NCBI GenBank assembly: GCA_030248065.1 | Contig: JASAMV010004755.1 | Coordinates: 51,541 to 115,540 of the forward strand | Origin: Rhynchonema sp. JSB1_4 | Lineage: Eukaryota > Nematoda > Chromadorea > Monhysterida > Xyalidae | Direction of reading: 5' to 3' | Length of the DNA stretch: 64,000 bases | Shown: positions 62,544 to 64,000 of the stretch, one piece after another | How the letters are laid out: each line of letters begins with the position of its first letter | Numbering within the stretch: position 1 is the stretch's first letter | The notes under the pieces: generated by a model | The model's database searches: none | What the model was told of the DNA's origin: nothing | The model's input: only the letters and a program-made list of their open reading frames with translations | Made by a program: the position numbers and the translations under genes

Positions 62544-64000
62544 CACTCTGACAACCGTCCCCATTGTATCCAGTATGGGAACAGTCACATTTGTCATGAT
62601 TGTAGTGATTGACGCACACGCCATGTTCACACCAGTTGTTGGAAGCACATTCATTCAAACAGCCCTGGCCAATCACCACGTTGTGATACTCGTCGCTGAT
62701 TGGCTCGTCGAACATCGATGAACTAATGCAGCCAATGAACGCTGGCATACCTGAAAGCAATAAATGGCTGGCTTGGTTTCTGTAAGCAAATCTTTGATAT
62801 TGAACGCGTTTTCATACCACATAATAGCTCATCCAACTCCAGCCTAGCTTTTCGGAGCTCATGTTTCCTGCATGCGTTGGAGCAAACGGGCAAGTTCAGA
62901 TTTCGGTGAAAGCTGTACATTATGTACCATCGTGAGACTTCCAATTGCATTTTTTGTTAAATGTTGAAGCCACTCTATGCAGTTGTTCATTCTCAAAAGA
63001 AGGACGTCTAGGTTCTCACGAAAAACAATTGTAAGTTGATTGTTTTCGGTAATCCACTGCTGTGCAATCAAATGCAGTGAATCTCTATTTTCTGAACTTC
63101 AAATCAACATAACCAAGAATGTGGCTAGTGTGTTACTGCTTCACTTTCACCATGATGATCAGTGGATATCAAGTGTGTTGTTCAACCGCTCGTAAGTCGC
63201 TCTGACAAGCTTTACCTTTTTCTTAAAAAGAACGTTTGAACAAGATAAAATAGGAAATCGTTTCCTTTGAAGCCTGTGACTGGCTGCAACTGGCCAGTCT
63301 AAGTTGGAAGCCAGCCGTTGACATCCACAGACATTTTCTCGTTGCAACCTAACGAATTCGGTCAAGCAGCCAGAGAGCACGGTAGAATACGCCCTATCGG
63401 TCAGCAAAGGTTGGGTGGATGGCGCTATCGCACCTGGACAACCAGATGTGTGTCCGCAATCCACGACTGTGTGGAACACAGGTGAGTCTCTTGGACCAAG
63501 GCGGGACACCCGCGTTTCAAGATTCAACAGACCTTCGAAGAATAACGGTGGCAAAATCAAAATAGCGCTCAGGGGCCGTTTCTGGCGGCCGAACTGTTGG
63601 ACGCGAACAAGGAGCTGGTTGCGGTGGCCACTCATGGCTCGACCAGATTTGTGCTCGGCTGCAATGCTGACACGGGCAAATTGACTGTGATGCACGCCGA
63701 TGAAGTGATGATGCCCGGAGCCGAGGTGTCCGATCCCCGGCTGTGCGTTCGAGGAGCGACATCACTGATGAGACATTGAAGGTTGACAATAATCTGGGGG
63801 TGTTCTATTTTGTGCGGTCCTAACCTTTCATGGCAGTAAACAGATCAAAATGCGAGGACAAGTCAACATTAAACCAACCACCGTCTGATTGTCCCACCCA
63901 AATGCCAGAGTGTGAGACATTGACCGTTGCCAAGTCCAGCACTTGTTGGGAATCCGACTGAAAGTCGACGGTGACGTTGAACTCTGTGCCGATCACGGAC
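62544..64000 (-). CDS. EGF-containing extracellular protein (laminin-G/neurexin-like), partial
   Basis: Two exons seen: 64000-63825 (runs off the window; 5' part missing) and 62750-62544, joined in phase 1. The first reads TEFNVTVDFQSDSQQVLDLA and GIWVGQSDGGWFNVDLSS. The second has MPAFIGCISSSMFDEP, like the end of a laminin-G domain, then an EGF-like module with six cysteines (CASNNWCEHGVCVNHY, CDCSHTGYNGDGC). The second exon is phase 1 at both ends, typical of EGF exons. Further exons lie to the left or are not recognised. The laminin-G assignment is tentative; the EGF module is clear. Confidence 0.62.
63409..63779 (+). CDS. Candidate small gene or relic inside the intron of the EGF gene, opposite strand
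   Basis: Plus-strand exons 63409-63480 (KGWVDGAIAPGQPDVCPQST, donor ACAG/GTGAGT) and 63570-63779 (GPFLAAELLDANKELVAVAT and GSTRFVLGCNADTGKLTVMH, stop at 63777-63779) read more like protein than the opposite strand does. I could not confirm the phase join, and no start codon is identified. It may be a fragment of an unknown gene. Confidence 0.25.

Overview
The window looks like a repeat-rich nuclear contig from a nematode. Genes are split by short, canonical GT-AG introns. Several start codons sit 4 to 10 bases behind a 3' splice-acceptor sequence, as expected for spliced-leader trans-splicing. A degenerate array of GCCTAA, the complement of the nematode telomere unit TTAGGC, lies near 46.3 kb. 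Protein families (DUF229, METTL24-like, metaxin 2) also fit an animal. I cannot name the species.

Layout. 1-6.4 kb: nested transposable elements, an inverted pair of 17-bp minisatellites and several small inverted-repeat elements. 6.4-11.9 kb: a METTL24-like membrane methyltransferase (-), a small secreted protein (-) and a divergently placed trypsin-like protein (+) whose catalytic triad positions look replaced. 12-18.9 kb: fold-back elements, a 473-bp (CA)n tract, a Helitron-like element and a 1.09-kb palindrome. 18.9-29.5 kb: two tandem DUF229 genes (+), both open; the first has a 3.37-kb second intron filled with repeats, including a broken LINE. 30.1-39.0 kb: four genes close together on the minus strand, in transcription order metaxin-2, TAMM41, XPNPEP3 and cyclophilin B. 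The first three are mitochondrial proteins and the group looks like an operon. 39-52 kb: a gene desert of G/C-run-rich hAT-type miniature elements with 8-bp target duplications, interleaved with minisatellites. 52.1-57.0 kb: a tetraspanin gene with two alternative last exons. 58.5-59.7 kb: an unrecognised gene. 59.9-62.4 kb: nested inverted-repeat elements. 62.5-64.0 kb: part of an extracellular EGF/laminin-G-like gene (-), cut by the window edge.

The most interesting signals are (1) the decamer TGATGTTTCA, present 13 times on either strand (about 0.1 expected) and similar to the core of nematode piRNA promoters; (2) a set of hAT-like elements that share termini and 8-bp target duplications but carry different repeated subterminal words; (3) the apparent mitochondrial operon; and (4) the tetraspanin alternative tails. 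Gene models were built by hand from splice signals, reading phase and family recall; no database search was run.
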